DNA of 64,000 nucleotides, from positions 11,427,625-11,491,624 of the forward strand of contig NC_084599.1 of NCBI RefSeq assembly GCF_033807715.1, given 5' to 3'. Positions 1 through 13,599 of the stretch are shown in pieces. The stretch's first letter is position 1. Each line of letters begins with the position of its first letter. A program made the position numbers and the translations under genes. The DNA comes from Cololabis saira (Eukaryota; Chordata; Actinopteri; Beloniformes; Belonidae). The notes beneath the pieces are model-generated. The model saw only the letters and a list, made by a program, of their open reading frames with translations. It was not told the origin of the DNA and made no database searches.

Positions 1-200
1 TAATCTCCCCCGGCTCAGCCACGTTTCCAGGCAGGAGGGGATCAAATCAGGCCTTTTCCCTCCCTCTCTCTGCCTCTACAGTCCTCTAATGCCCCCAAAC
101 CAGCCTGGAGGAGATATTATTATATTAGAGCCTGGTGTTACTATGGGGAGGACGCCTGGTTCTCGCAGTTTACTGTGGGAGTATGTTTACATGTACATGT

Positions 201-277
201 GTTTTGCGTGCGTGCATGTGTGTGTACGTGTGGGTTTGGGTGTGGGTGTGCGTGCGTGCGTGCGTGCTTGCGTGTGT

Positions 278-311
<34 letters not shown>
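201..311. repeat. TG/CG-rich microsatellite
   Basis: Imperfect GTGTGC/GTGT dinucleotide tract ending in a pure (TG)n run. The open frames read through it on both strands are low-complexity artefacts. Confidence 0.95.
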
Positions 312-408
312 CAGCCAGGGTCCCTCTGGCCACATCATCAGCGTGTGAGTCAGGCACAGCCTGTTCAAACATGCACCCTGAGCTGCCAGCTCCAATGCAC
401 TTTCCCTG

Positions 409-414
<6 letters not shown>

Positions 415-440
<26 letters not shown>
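415..440. repeat. (CA)n microsatellite
   Basis: Uninterrupted CA dinucleotide run. It is complementary to the TG tract 110 bp upstream, so the two could pair as an inverted repeat. Confidence 0.95.
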
Positions 441-441
<1 letters not shown>

Positions 442-3189
442 GATGTCCAGGTATCCTCTGGTGAGGGGAAAAAATGCCAGAACTTGCATATCGCTCTGAA
501 TATTGTCAGAGATTCCATCATTTTGGATTTGTTAGTCTTAAAAGGTCCAAGTTGTGTTATTCCAAATCCAGTGTCCTTTTCATAGTAGCAGATTGTTAGA
601 TTCACAACAATATCTGTGATCCCCCTCCTCATCCACTCTGTCATTTCTGTGGTAGTGCTGTAGTTCAACTATCAGTTCTTTTGCACCTTAGTTAGAAAGA
701 AGCAGGTTATGAAAGCACTTTGTTAATGGGGAGGGCAATTTTGTCAACAAAACGGGTACTTTGAAACAAACGAGTTGCAAATGAGATGGGTCCGTGGTGG
801 TGAAGTTTAGTTCCTTGTTCATTGTTTAATCAAAGCAGTAATATTTAAGTTTAGATCTCCACGACAAAAGCATGGCGTGGATTTTGAGACTTAAAAGACT
901 AATCTATGTGACTGAATGCACTTGAAGTTCACTGTTAGTGACTGTCTTTGTGTCTTAATGTAAGGAGAGGTGGCAGAAGGAGGAAATAAGATCCAGAAAA
1001 AAGGGCACTTAGTTTGCATGTGTGTATATGTATGCATGCATTTTTCCCCCCTTGGTGTGCATGTACTGCTGGCTGGCAGGCTGGAGGCTCTCAGGACAAC
1101 CCTAGATAAACAAACTTTGTGTCTACCCCATCTGTTCGCCAGCTACTCATAACTACATGTGTTCTCAAAGGAACCAGAGTGACTATAGGTCCACAGTGCC
1201 ACTAAAGTAAGAAGAAACACCATCATGCAAAACAGCACACTGGACAGTCGGTTATTTACTTCACAGCACGTTTGCAGAGCTCTTTGTTTAGCCTTGTTGG
1301 TTACTGTCAGGAGTTGGCTAGGTCTTCAGTTTTAGCTTCTATTTTTACTTTTTTTGTTTGAATACAGACAACGGTTGCACAGTTTGCCTCCCACTGCAGA
1401 CCAGTGTAAGATGGATAGTCTAATGTCTACTTGGTTTGTGATCTTTATTTGTAGTGGTACGTGGTATGGACGGCCTAAACCCAGTTTGTCTTGACATGAC
1501 AGAATTTTTACAGTCTTAAATGGACCTTAATATTTCCCCAAATTTTATTATGTTGATTAACCAAAGCTTTGTATCCGTCTTAATCCAGAGAAAACTAGAT
1601 ATTTTCAGAATCCAGCTATGATTTATCCACTTTGGGCCTCCCTGTCTGTCCTACACAGATGCCCTCTTCTTGAATACATATGCAGAAATGTGTGTGGAAT
1701 CATACAGATTATTTACTTGAGTTTGCTTCCTCTCACTCTTTGTGGACAATAGAATAAGAGGTGGCTTTTTATGTCTGTCTACACTTGTTTTCTTAAAATA
1801 ATGTGCTACAGCTGTTTTATTTTCCTTTTTCTAAGAGTTTTACATGGCTGTATGTCTGTTAGCGTGTGTGTTGGGGCGGGGTGGTTGGGGGTCATGTTTT
1901 TGGGATGCTGTGCCAGGAGGGTGGGGTAAAAGGGTGCTTGGGTGGGGTTATGGATAAAAGCCTGATAGCACTGGAAATGGTGCTTTAGCTGAGAGAGCAA
2001 AAGTTTGCACTAATGTTAAATGTCCTTTTCCTGTTTCTGGAAAAAAGGACAGGAGACCTCAGACAGGCCTGCGAGTGTCACTGAGCACAGAGCAGTGTGG
2101 TCAATACTCAATGGTCTCATAAAGAGTCCATCCAACCCTTCCTTTAAAATAATCATATTTAGTATGTTAAGAAATATACAGACGTCCAACAACAAAATAC
2201 CAAAGCAGACAAAATGGCTTTCATCCGTGTCGCTGGGCATTTTAAGCTACCAACTTTTTGTTGGGTCAACAGAGTTCTATTGTTTTAATCTGAAAGCTCT
2301 TGAAAATAGATTCTTGGTGTAACTATAGATGGAAAAAAAAATCACACATTCATTTTACTAAAAAACACCTTTAGAAAGGTAGTGAAGCTTCTGAATTGTT
2401 TGTGATCTGATGGCTGAGATGTTCTTTGTGAAAGTGACAGAGATATTGTTTGTACTTATTAAATGTAGCGATGAGGGTTTTGCCTCATTTCACTTCATCA
2501 ATTGATAATCATTTTTGAAAAAATTCTGAATTTTCTGAATTGATCTCTCCTGAACCGGTTGATTTCAATTTACTTCCTGAAAGGGAGTAAATAAATTGAA
2601 AAGTTCTCGATCTGAAATAGACTGTGACTTTGTGACCTTGTCTGGGCACTGCTATTATTTGTTTCTAAACTGTTGCATTGTGTCGTGTGGGGCTGAAGCT
2701 CACTTCCAGTGGATGGACAGCACAGCTTTAAGGGTCAGTGTGCCTTAAAGATTGAGGGGAGAGGAAAACAAAAGTGTCTTTTTGTCAAATTGTTTTGACC
2801 AGGAACACTTTCCTGGTATGTTATGGCTAAATTGCAGAGGCAGAATTGGCATCCTACTAAAGATATATCTATTTGAGTTTTACCTGAACTAGTTTATGCA
2901 TAAATGTGTTTGTGCTGCTTTTCAGAGCTGTGTCTCTATCAGTCTCCATGGCTCCACAACTGCTGTGTCCCCAGCCTCAGCCCCAGACCAAGGTTACCCT
3001 GACACAGGCAACACTGAAGAAGTCTCTAAACTTCCTTGCATTTTCTTCCCTTTTTTTTTTTTGCAAATTGACCGTGACATGCTTTTTTTATGTATGTGCT
3101 GTAATCAAAGATTGTTGCTTAATCTGTTGGAGAAGGCCATAAAACCCAGACTACGATAACAATGATAACTTTAAATAATCAAATCCAAT

Positions 3190-3210
3190 GGGGGGGAGGG
3201 GGGGGGGCTG
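3190..3210 (+). repeat. G-run, G-quadruplex candidate
   Basis: Two long G runs separated by a single A. It is a homopolymer-like tract and quadruplex formation is possible. Confidence 0.5.
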
Positions 3211-6200
3211 GTTTGTTATTGTGGAAGCAAATGCAGAATAAGGTGGACCGTTTGCTTTGCTTCATCATTTTTTGGCACACCTGATTTTTGCTGCGATTTC
3301 CACCAGGTTGTGCACAGCAAGTTGAGTGCGGCATATGCAGTACAGCATTAAGCGCAGCGTGGCTCTGGCACTTACACAGACAGGCCTGGGTCCCTCAGAG
3401 TGGCAGGCTTCTGTCTGTTGGCTACTCACAGCCAAGTGGGGACAGTTTGCACTTGGAGTCTTTCTCTCTCTGAGGATTCAAAGGTTGGCTATCAGGGAGG
3501 AGGATTACGCACGGGTGGTTGAGGACAGCCGCGTGTTGTTTTCAGCGACGAGTTTAGGAAGCCGAGATGATGGACTGTTTGCCTGGAAATGGTTCATTGG
3601 TGACTTGCCAAACCATGAATTGTACGGCCACAACAAGAAATGTACTACAAAGGAGGTTAACACAGATTTTAGGAAATGCAATCAATGTTCCTGATCTCTT
3701 TTGTCTTTACGTAAGTACTACTCAGGTGGAAAATACACTGCTATGCATTGAGTTTCATGTCAGCTCTGTTTATGGTATGTCTGATTTGTCTCTGTGTTTT
3801 TTTTGTCTTTTCTTGCCTTGTTCAGACCAATATTTAACATAGTTGCTCCCCCAAAAAGGTAAAAGCACGAATCCTTCTCTCAACTCCATGTGATGCAGTT
3901 GTGACCAACCTTTACTTCCTTCTAATATTGATCCAGTAAATTGTTTGTTGGAAGAAAGGGAGCCATGTGGGATACAGTCTTATTATTCAGACTTTAACAT
4001 TTTTATGGGAAAAGCACAGAGGGAAGGGGTTTTTTGGTCTCTTCCCTTGTTCTCCCATCACTCTCCCTCTCTCTGGAGTCACAGTCTCTATGTGGCGACT
4101 GGCCTTGATCAGGGTTCACACACCCTCACAGGGGAATCAACAAGAGAGTGGGAGGGGAGCGAATGAGTTATTAAGGATGAAACCGTCTCAGTTTGTAGTT
4201 ACTTAAACCAATTTTTAAGATGCATTCCATGATTTCATACAATGATTCCTACTTTGGAGTTTTGGGCAAGTGTAAAGGATCTGAGCCTGAGAAGGCAAAA
4301 GGATACTGTCATCATTCTAGCGTTCTGTCTCACTATCCTGCTGCTGTGTAACAGATTGACTTGTGGACAAGTTCAAACGGCCCCCAGTGTAGTGCTATCG
4401 AACTGCCTTTTTTCAGCTTCGGTGATTGTAACAAAAGCACTTTGCAAAAGGCCATCCTGAATTTTTGTGCTTTTATTTTATGGTTATCACTGTTGTTGTT
4501 GTTCTTCTCTTTTTCTTTGGTTCCTGGCTGTTTTTTTTTCCAGTGCAGATGATTGTTGAAATGCAAAAAAATCATATATATCATGAAAATGGGGAAAAGA
4601 AAGAGAAAATATTTGGCATCTAGATCCCCGGTGGCTCAAGCTGCCAATCCATCTGGACATAAGCAAACACATCTCTGTCATAGTAGCATCATGCCTGTTA
4701 TGCAGCTTATTGCATAGTCACACAGGAGTGGTGATGGTGGGGTCGGTGGGTACAGTGCAAGATGGGTCCTCCATTCCCCCACTCTCTGCTCACAGTCTCA
4801 GATCTTATTGGGAGAAAGGTCATTTGATCTCATTTCAGGAGTCGTCTTTTTTTTTTTTCTTGAAAATAAACCTGTTTAACAGTTGCAAAGCTTTCTGAGA
4901 AGGCTGGTTCTGCTGAATGTTAAATATGCAGTGTTTTATCTGCTGAAGATTCTCTGCATTAACACCCTGTTTGTGTAGGGAAAGACTGGATCTGGTATCC
5001 ATATAAAGTTTAAATGATTATGAAATGACCAATGCATATGTTTGCAAATCAGTACCGAAATGTCCTTTGGCCTTATTGTCCAAAACAAATAAATCCTGAT
5101 TTCTGCAGCAGAGCGTAAGAATAATATTGATCATAATTGCTTTTCAATATTCCAGTAAATGGTTCAACTTGGGAGAGACATAAAATAGGCTACTATTTAT
5201 ATGCTAAGATGTACAGTGACAATTACAAATCTTTAGACATTATGTTTATTTCTGATGTACATTTGAAAGTGGCAGGATATCACTCAGTTCTCAAATCTGG
5301 AAATTAAAATATACACTGAATCGCATGGGGCAGAAAACTGCTGCTCTTTTACTTTGTGCTAGACCTTTTGGTTTTAATGCTCAGTTAGCCACACCCCACT
5401 CTGTATATCACAAGTGTGCCTGCAAGGAAGAATACCTGCTCCCTATGAGGTGAATGGACTGCAGCCACATGTTGCATATTGTAAATGGACCTTTATACCT
5501 ACAGAGGGCAGCAGACTTTCTCCCCCTACCTGATTCAGTGTGGCTTTCAAAATGAACCTTTTTTTTTTATTATTATTATTTTTATTTTATTTTTGAATGA
5601 GGTCTGTCAGTCCATATCTGTTGGAAGTTGCAGGGGTATATTGGTTATATTTGTTCTTCAGAGAATTTGCACTTTTTTGGTGATGAAAAGAGAGTATTGT
5701 ATATGAGACCACTAAATCCACAGTCTAAACCATATAATTCCATTTTGTGTCCTTTTTGTTTTGTTTCTTTTTTTTTCCTTCTTTTTTTTTAATATATCCA
5801 AAAATGTCTGGCATCTGGTTGTCTGGTTTAAAGAATATAAAAATCTTTCTATTAAAAATAATGGTTGCAAAATTTTGAGTGGATCTTTGTGTTTCCTAAC
5901 ATGTTCAGAACATACTGTGCAGTGTTGTGTGCAACAGGGAATGTGTAATAATTATACACAGCGTTAAATGCGTACCAGAACGGTGTCAAATAACTTTTCA
6001 AATCCTAATAGATGCATGAAATACATAACGGTAAAATAAAAAGCTAACTGTCAAACCAATGATTAGCTTCACAAAGGTATGCAATTTTACAGAGCAGCAT
6101 TATTGCTCTGTAGGATTTCATACTCTATTTCACTTTGCCTTCCAGCTGCACACGATCCCCAATTCCCCAAACTCACCAGAGGGGGGCGGTATTATCACTG

Positions 6201-7844
6201 ATATGGTCATTTAAGAATGCAGCGATCCCGCGCTCACATTCACTTACTTAACTCTTTACCATGCTTTTCAATAATGTGTGCATTTCTTTTGTCTTTTCTT
6301 CCGATGTATATACAGAGAGATACTGCCATAAAAGCACAGATAAAATTAAAGGAAAAAATGTTGCAGGCATTCCAGGGATGTCCATCATCGCGTTATCACT
6401 TGATATACATACAGGACTATAGTTTGGATTCAAAAGTCTTCTAAATATATATATAATTTTTCTTTTTGAAGTGAGGAAACCTTTGTTATTTTAAATGTGA
6501 TTGGCAGGAGAACTCCAGAAGCCGGCTGCAACTGCAGTCTTGTTGTCACCCTGTCTTCCTGTTTGTCTCAGCCCATTCCCCTGAGGCGATCCAGTGGGGT
6601 GACAGAGGTCATAGGATAGCTCATTAACCCCACCCCAACAGCCCACACATTGCTGCAGTCTTCAGACCCTTCCTGCACACACACACACATTTTATAATGC
6701 TCCACTAATAGCAGTTAAGTCGACTTAAGCCCACTCTGTTAGAGTATGCTTTGAGAGATGCAGCATGAAAAATACATATGTCTTGCATGTCGTATTGCAA
6801 GTCTTTTTAAATGGTGAATGTTGACATTTTTATAATCTGCATGAAACAAGGTTTCTTTGCGTTTTAGAACCCACTTTCAACGCTTGCTCTGAGACAAATC
6901 CATGCTGAGTTAATGTTTCATTCAGCCATGTTGAACCTGTTGTTTGCATGTCTTGAGGCTCTAGGTCATTAATTGTTACCTTTTGTAAGGTATCTTAAAA
7001 ACACTGGGGTGTGGTGTCGTTTTCCATGTTCAGACACCATTGGTACAGTCAAAACATATTGGATAAGAAGCTGAAGCACTTCAGGGGCCGGGAGATGCCT
7101 GGGAGCTGTAGTCTAGCGTCTCATGTGATATTATTCCCTGAGTCTATGCATGTGAACGGGCACAGAACGTGCGTGTATGCATTTGCAAGCGAACTGTTTC
7201 TGTTTACATGTTTGCCTACATGCTTATGCACCCAGGTGTTGTTTTATAATCTTGCTTTGCTTGTGCACATGTGCGTGCATCATTAGCACACAACCCTAAA
7301 CTAGCTTTTTGCTGTCTTCCCAGCGAGACGGACTACAATGAAGAGGAAAACAGCAATGCTGCCATTCTACCCTCTTTTTCACCACTACACGCCCTCCTCC
7401 TGGGATATAAAATGTCCCTGCTTCTGCATACTGTGGGACATGAGTTTCATCCCAACTAGCTGCCGTCCTCAATAAAACCCACGTGAGCAATCCCTGCAGT
7501 ACGGATTTCCAGTTTCTCTCGGGGTGTGTTTCACTCAGATCAGGTGTTTAAATTTCTCAATATGACAATAATTAGGGAGTATGGGAGACATGTGTTCTTT
7601 CTTATGTTGATAAGGACATTGGCCTTTAACCTGTGTTCCCCTGTAGTCCCCCCCTCAACACCACATCCCACCCATTCCATATGCCCCCAGCCAACACAAC
7701 ACCCCCACACCCTGTTCTCACTCTGTCCAGCTCCCATCAGGAAATATCCGGGCGGGGGGATTGGACAGGCTTGGAGCCTTGCCTCTAGCCATCTCTCCTC
7801 CTCCCCAGAGAACAGACGACTGAGGTGCCTTTAAACCACTGCGG

Positions 7845-7965
7845 CAAAAATCCTACCAAAACCCTGCAGTCATTAATATGCAAAAATGCAAATGAGTAGG
7901 TAATTAAGAGCTGGAGCTCTCTGGAGGCTCTTTGATTGCTAATGAATTCTAATCTGCAAAGGAAG
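7845..7965 (+). promoter_or_regulatory. Candidate conserved non-coding element with octamer motif
   Basis: Non-repetitive, AT-rich block with CATTAATATGC, a perfect POU octamer ATGCAAAT at 7886-7893, GGTAATTAAG and a GAGCTC palindrome. It resembles developmental enhancers bound by POU and homeodomain factors. It shares an extended motif order with 25028-25070 inside tcf3. Conservation could not be tested. Confidence 0.4.
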
Positions 7966-9118
7966 GGGGAGGGGAAGAGGAAAAAGAGATGAAAGAAATT
8001 GAGAAAACAACAAAAAAGAAGCTTCAACCCAAATTTTTTCACAATCATACAGTTCCACATCATATTTTTTAATTGTACCTGGGAGCTGTAATCTGAATTA
8101 TTGACTCAGTTGATAGACACAACTACTTGATGATATGTCTGCAGCTTGAGAGGGTTTCGGGAAATGTAAATGCATGATGAATAACCTTCAAAACGATCTG
8201 TTTGGAGATGGGTTTGTTTTGTTTGTTTCTCAGTAAACACTCATAAAAAAAAAAAAAGATTATACAGATGATGCGAGTTTCAACTGAGAGAAACCTGTTT
8301 GCGATGGACACAGAGGAGTCACTGTGTAGAAACAGCTAATTAGAGGAGAACATGACAGGCAGGCAGACACGTCTGACCAGCGGCTATCAAAGAAAATAGA
8401 AGGTCAGATATCTCAACAGTGTGTTCTTTGCTGCAACAGCAGCTGTGAGCTGAAGTGAAGGAGATGTCATTTCATCACTTTTGTGAGCCATAACACATCC
8501 CCAGTTCCACTCTAACTCATTCACCCTGTCACTCTCGCACACGCACATGCGAACGCATGCACACACTGCTGTTATTGTTGTTGCAGTGCTCCCACGACAC
8601 CAACAATCTCCGCTTCCCTCCCCCACACGAGCTTGCATCTATCTCCCTTTCACTCCCTTTCTTCCCCATCCTGTCCTGGGCAGCCTTGACATGCCTACTT
8701 CAATTGATTTAGAGTCAATTCAGCCTCTGATCTGTTATCGTGACTTTTCACACACAACCCCCTCTCCATATATGACTACTGTATTATTTTCAGAGTGGGC
8801 TTGGAGATTTCATTTATTTATTTATTTACTTACTTAAGTTGCAATGGTCATCTCTTCCCTGCACTTTCTCATATCTCTTTCTTTTTTTAAATCACTCACC
8901 TTCCTGTTCATCTCTTGACCCCCTCCCTCAAAGCCAATCTCCATTGTAGTTTCCTATCTGCCTTTTTTTTTCCCACAGCTACTCTGTCTGTGTTGGTGGG
9001 TCCCTCAGTTATCCCGCTTTGTAAACAGGAAGCCATTTTTCTGTTCATCATACCTGAAGCGTGGGTGGCAGAACAGGGGTGCCCATACAACTGCACCATA
9101 ATGGGAAACCAAGATGGT

Positions 9119-9148
9119 TGGGAGGGAGGGGAGGGGAGGGGGGGGGGT
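9119..9148 (+). repeat. G-rich tract, G-quadruplex candidate
   Basis: Several runs of three or more G with single-A spacers, ending in a ten-G run. It fits the usual four-run quadruplex pattern on the + strand. Confidence 0.5.
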
Positions 9149-9924
9149 CCCATAAAATCACCAAAGAGAAAAGAGAAAAGCAAGAAAAGGCATTGTCAAA
9201 TGAGAGCAGACAGCAGCCTGAAACATAGTTGATTCTGTTTTTCCTTCGGTAAATAAAATGTTGATTTAGTTGTGTGTGTGTGTGTCTCTGTATCGGATCC
9301 CGTCTAGAACTGCAGAGTATGGGAGGATTAATGTCACAGACAATCCCTCAAACTCATTTTCTTTCTAACTGTGGAGCTCAGTGGGAATTACAGTTTGAGG
9401 ATAAGGGAGAAGGACACTGCATTTTCCACTGACAATGGTCCCATTTGTGATGAAGTGAAATCTCGGTTCATTGTGTTCCTTGTTTGAAATCAGAAAGATG
9501 TGCTGTTCCTACTTGTTCCAAAACAATTGGTCTGTTTTACTTACGCGGTGCAGCTATCTATCGCTGAACGGGGGAGAGCATAACCTTGTGGACCATTGCC
9601 CTCTTTAAATCATTCTGCCCACACCTCGTTGTTGTTTAACATGTTGGAAGTCGGTGTGAATTTGGGTGTTTTTCTGCCAGGCGAGCTGTGTTAAGGGGAA
9701 GAAGCTTGACGGGAGTCAGTTTATCATGAGCACAGAGAGCACAACAGATAGATTCCCCCCTCTCCTCCCCTTCAGCACAGATAGACTTGGAGCATGGGCA
9801 CTCAGCCAACACTATCAATCTATCCGCTCCTACCCCCAGCTTCTATGTCTTATTGGAGGACAGCTTCCAAAGGGGCAAGAAAGCATGAATCATAGCCCAG
9901 CTATGAGGAGCAGTTAGGCCTCTA

Positions 9925-10025
9925 AATACACGTGTTGTGGCTCAAAATCACTAGCCATTAATGACAGCTTTGCAAGCGATTGTCACAGCTCTGTGACAAA
10001 GTTGGAACATTTACGAGGGGCTGAG
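9925..10025. promoter_or_regulatory. Candidate conserved non-coding element
   Basis: Unique-looking block with an ACACGTGT E-box palindrome, AGCCATTAATGACAGC (homeodomain-like ATTAAT next to a TGACAG TALE-type site) and TGTCACAGCTCTGTGACA, an imperfect inverted repeat. No coding potential seen. The call rests on motif density only. Confidence 0.3.
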
Positions 10026-10439
10026 GCCGTACGGGGAAAGGGATTGTTAGTTTTGGCCTAGTTTTCTTGTCTGATCAGAAACCTGTGCACCTCTGCCCTT
10101 CCCCCACCCAAACCTAAGCCTCTACTATTACAAGCTGAGAGGGGGCTCAGTGTGGAGCGAGGTGAGCAGCTTGCCTCACCACCGAGCTCTGTGTGCGTTG
10201 TGCGTGCCGCCTATACATTTACGAGCTTATCCTTGTGTGTGATATAACCCGGCGATGCGGTCTGGCCTGCACGACTGGCTTCCTACGAGCAATATCAGCT
10301 CTGAGACTGTGGCAACAGTGTTATGCGACTGGAGGTTTAAGCTTCCACCACCAAATGTTGTGTATATCATAATTGTAGGCTGTGAAGCAGGATCTCCCTC
10401 TTTGTTTGCTCAAAGTACTGTTGATTTAACAAAAAATAA

Positions 10440-10700
10440 ATTAAAAAAAATCCTATGAGGATTAACTAATTAGTACACATTTTAACAGATTATTGCAGGA
10501 TCTTATTTCTTGTTCGAATTTATGTAATTCAAAATACATGTACATAGACAGAATATTTAATTAATATGCACAACTATATTAGTGATTAGCGCAAGGTGAC
10601 AAACATATGCTAATTTTCAGTGTGCATCTGTTATTAATTACACATTTGAAGCTGGAAATTGCTGCAAGGAATCATTGTGGGCTTATGTGACACCATCCCT
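10440..10700. promoter_or_regulatory. AT-rich homeodomain-motif block, possible regulatory DNA
   Basis: Dense TAATTA/ATTAAT/ATGCTAAT-like words, including TTAATTAATATGCAC, without microsatellite structure. It could be an enhancer or simply AT-rich intergenic DNA. Confidence 0.25.
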
Positions 10701-13599
10701 CCCAACTCAGCGTTTAACTGTCCCTTTTACTGTAAATGCAGATGTGAAACAACGCGCTGTATTGTGAAAGAATATCGGCACGCTTGCTTTTCTTGTTTTA
10801 TCCGAATTTTTATGATATCCATTGTTAAATTTTATGTCTTTCTTTAAGATCCAAACATGATATACAGGATATACTTGTTCTCTTAAACCTAAACAGAATG
10901 GAATGTTAATTACGTCACGTCAAACATCTGTATTTATGACGAAATTACCGTTAACTGGCCAATTGATTCATCAAGTAGCCAATATATCAGTCTAATATTT
11001 TGGATATGTATTTTCTGTTTGTATCAAAATATAGAGACTGAAAAATAAACACGTATTGTCATTTAAAATTTTTACAAAAAATAAGAAAAAGGTTGATGAG
11101 GACTTTTGCACACTTTTGTATTTTTATATTTGTATGCTCTTTCTTGTTAATAATACATAATTATTTTAGGTTAATGTGTTAATGTATAAGAATAATTGCA
11201 GACAAATCAAAATTTGTGGTGTAAAATTGAGCTTTTGGAATCACTATTTAATATTTTTAATCTGATAGATTGAATTGATGTTACTTTCTTATAACAGCTG
11301 TATATGAAGTTGGACTTTTCCATGTCAGGATTGATCATCCATTACCCCTAACAGCTTTATCTTTGAGGAGAACCTGGCAACACCCTTCTGTAAATTTCTT
11401 GGAAATCATACAAAAAGAAAATGTGATAGTAATATTATCCAAGAAAGATCATTTAGGTTTCATAATCAGATGTGTTGTTCAGTCGTCTACTTTTTGTACT
11501 GTTTCACCACATGTCACCGTTTTGATTCATTCTTTCTTCACTAATGTGAAAATACTCGGTCTATATGCTTTTTTTTCTACCCTTTTTTCTCTTGCCCGTT
11601 TCCTTTCTTCAGACTGGCTGCCCTTGTACATGCTCTCCATGTCAGACCCAGCTGTTACTACAAACTACTTGGAGAGCTTACAAACCTCACTGCAAATACT
11701 GAAAACAGCACTACTCTCGCTCAATGTTTAACGTCTACTTGTAAAAGCAAGAATAGAGAAGTTTTTTTTTCTCAGTCCACCAAAACTGAATCCCCTACAT
11801 AGATATTTCTAGTGCTTTAAATCTCTTCCTTTAGTAAATATATATCTAGACGCAGTGATTCCAGGTTTGTGGTACTTGACAAATAGCTCAGGCAGCCAAT
11901 TTGTTTATCTACGAGATTATTTTCTGATGCTATGACTGTTTTTACGTTCTTTGTGTCTGGATGACTTTGAATTAGCTTATCTGTGCAGCTGACTGTGAAT
12001 GAGTGTGTGGTGTGTTTGTGAAAGTATTTGTGGCCCATATGTGCATTTGCTCTGAGCTGTAACCCCATTACATTCCTAAGACAGTCCACAAAACTAATTA
12101 ATGTTCTGTGCCAAGGCTTTCTTTTTACCCAGAGGACCTGGATTATTTACCTATATGTACTATTGACAGAAAATCCCCATTCCCATTGGTGACCTCTGTA
12201 TAAATAGATGCTTTGAGTCTTCAGGGTGGATATTAACACTAAGAACCTGTATAGTTTGTACTTGCCATGTCTTTTTTCTCGGTTTTCTAAACCAAAGGCA
12301 TCCTGCACAAAAAGTGACTCACATGAAAGCTTCCTAGAGCTGCTTCAGCTTTTATACGTTAATAATAATCATAAATGTTTGTTAAGAATAGTTTTTGGGA
12401 GTTGTTGCTTTGCCCCAAAGGTATGTGTATATGTAATGGTAACTTGGCAGAAAACAAAACCGGGTCATCTAAACTTCCCTCTTTTCCGGACTGCATTTGC
12501 CCTTGGGTTAGACACAACAGCTGTCAAACAGCTATGTACATTTTTAAAAATGTAAGTTTATTCTGTGTTCTTAAGGTGAGTGCAACAACATGAGGATGTT
12601 TGTCCTTTTTCAACTGGCACTAGAGTCATCAATGTGACACGATAATTTAAACTTATTTCATTTTAAGCATTTCATCATAATCATGGTTGCTGGGCTGTAG
12701 GTATTGTTGATCTTCTTTCCCTTGTTACCTCATAAAATGAGAAATTTAATATTGGAAGCAGATTCAGGCAGTGTGCCCTCCCTTCTTGAAATGTTTTCCT
12801 TGAACTATTTCTCTTGCCCCCCTTCTCTGTGATCCTATACTCTGCCTATAGGCCTACTCTGGAGAAGGCAGTTACTATGGGTATGTTGGTCTCATGTTTG
12901 CCGGGTCTTATGTTTGCCAGTTCATTCATATCATTTACAAAAAGCATGGGTCTCAAGATAAGGGGGCAGACATTTGCTACTGTATTTGTTGCAACTGCAT
13001 GAAAGTAAAGATAATATACTATAGGAGCTTTTGAGTGTTGGTTTATGAACAGAATCCCTTTCTTTTTATTCTTTTTTTTTTTTTTTTTTTACATTTCCAC
13101 TTTCTCTCAGCTGTTGTTTTCCTGATCAGCAGAGAAAATAAATTCAGATTAAAAGTGGATTATATTTGTAGTCTGGTCAGTGCCTGGAAATTTCTACCTC
13201 AAACATTACATTACATGTAAGCACAAGGCTATGAGAGAAAGGAAGCAGAATAAAAAGTTATTTTGATTAATAAAAATATAAACAAGGAAATTGATAATTC
13301 ACAAAATCAAAACCAAATCAATGGTTTGGTTTAATAATTAACAGAAAATAATCAATGTTATAACATACTCATGATATCATGTATATGATATAAATGGTTA
13401 TCAAACGAGCACAATTCACATTTAACTCTGAAAAAGACTTCCATTATTTGAATTATGCTTAATTTGGCAAATAGTTACTGATGTTATTGTATTGAAAACA
13501 TAATAATATAACGGCAAAATACGAGAATGTTATTTTTGGGAAAAAAATGAAAAGAGAAGACCCCAACCGAAATAATAAAATGATGTCAGCGGGCGTGAT

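Noticed and set aside
89..668. Overlapping open frames of 100-175 codons on both strands
   Set aside because: They run through TG/CA microsatellites and encode only Cys-Val or Thr-His repeats, so they are repeat artefacts.
3326..3694. 122-codon + strand frame with a mixed composition (LAIREEDYARVVEDSR...)
   Set aside because: No family recognised, no promoter or splice partners, and overlapping frames are open as well. It could be a decayed exon but cannot be supported.
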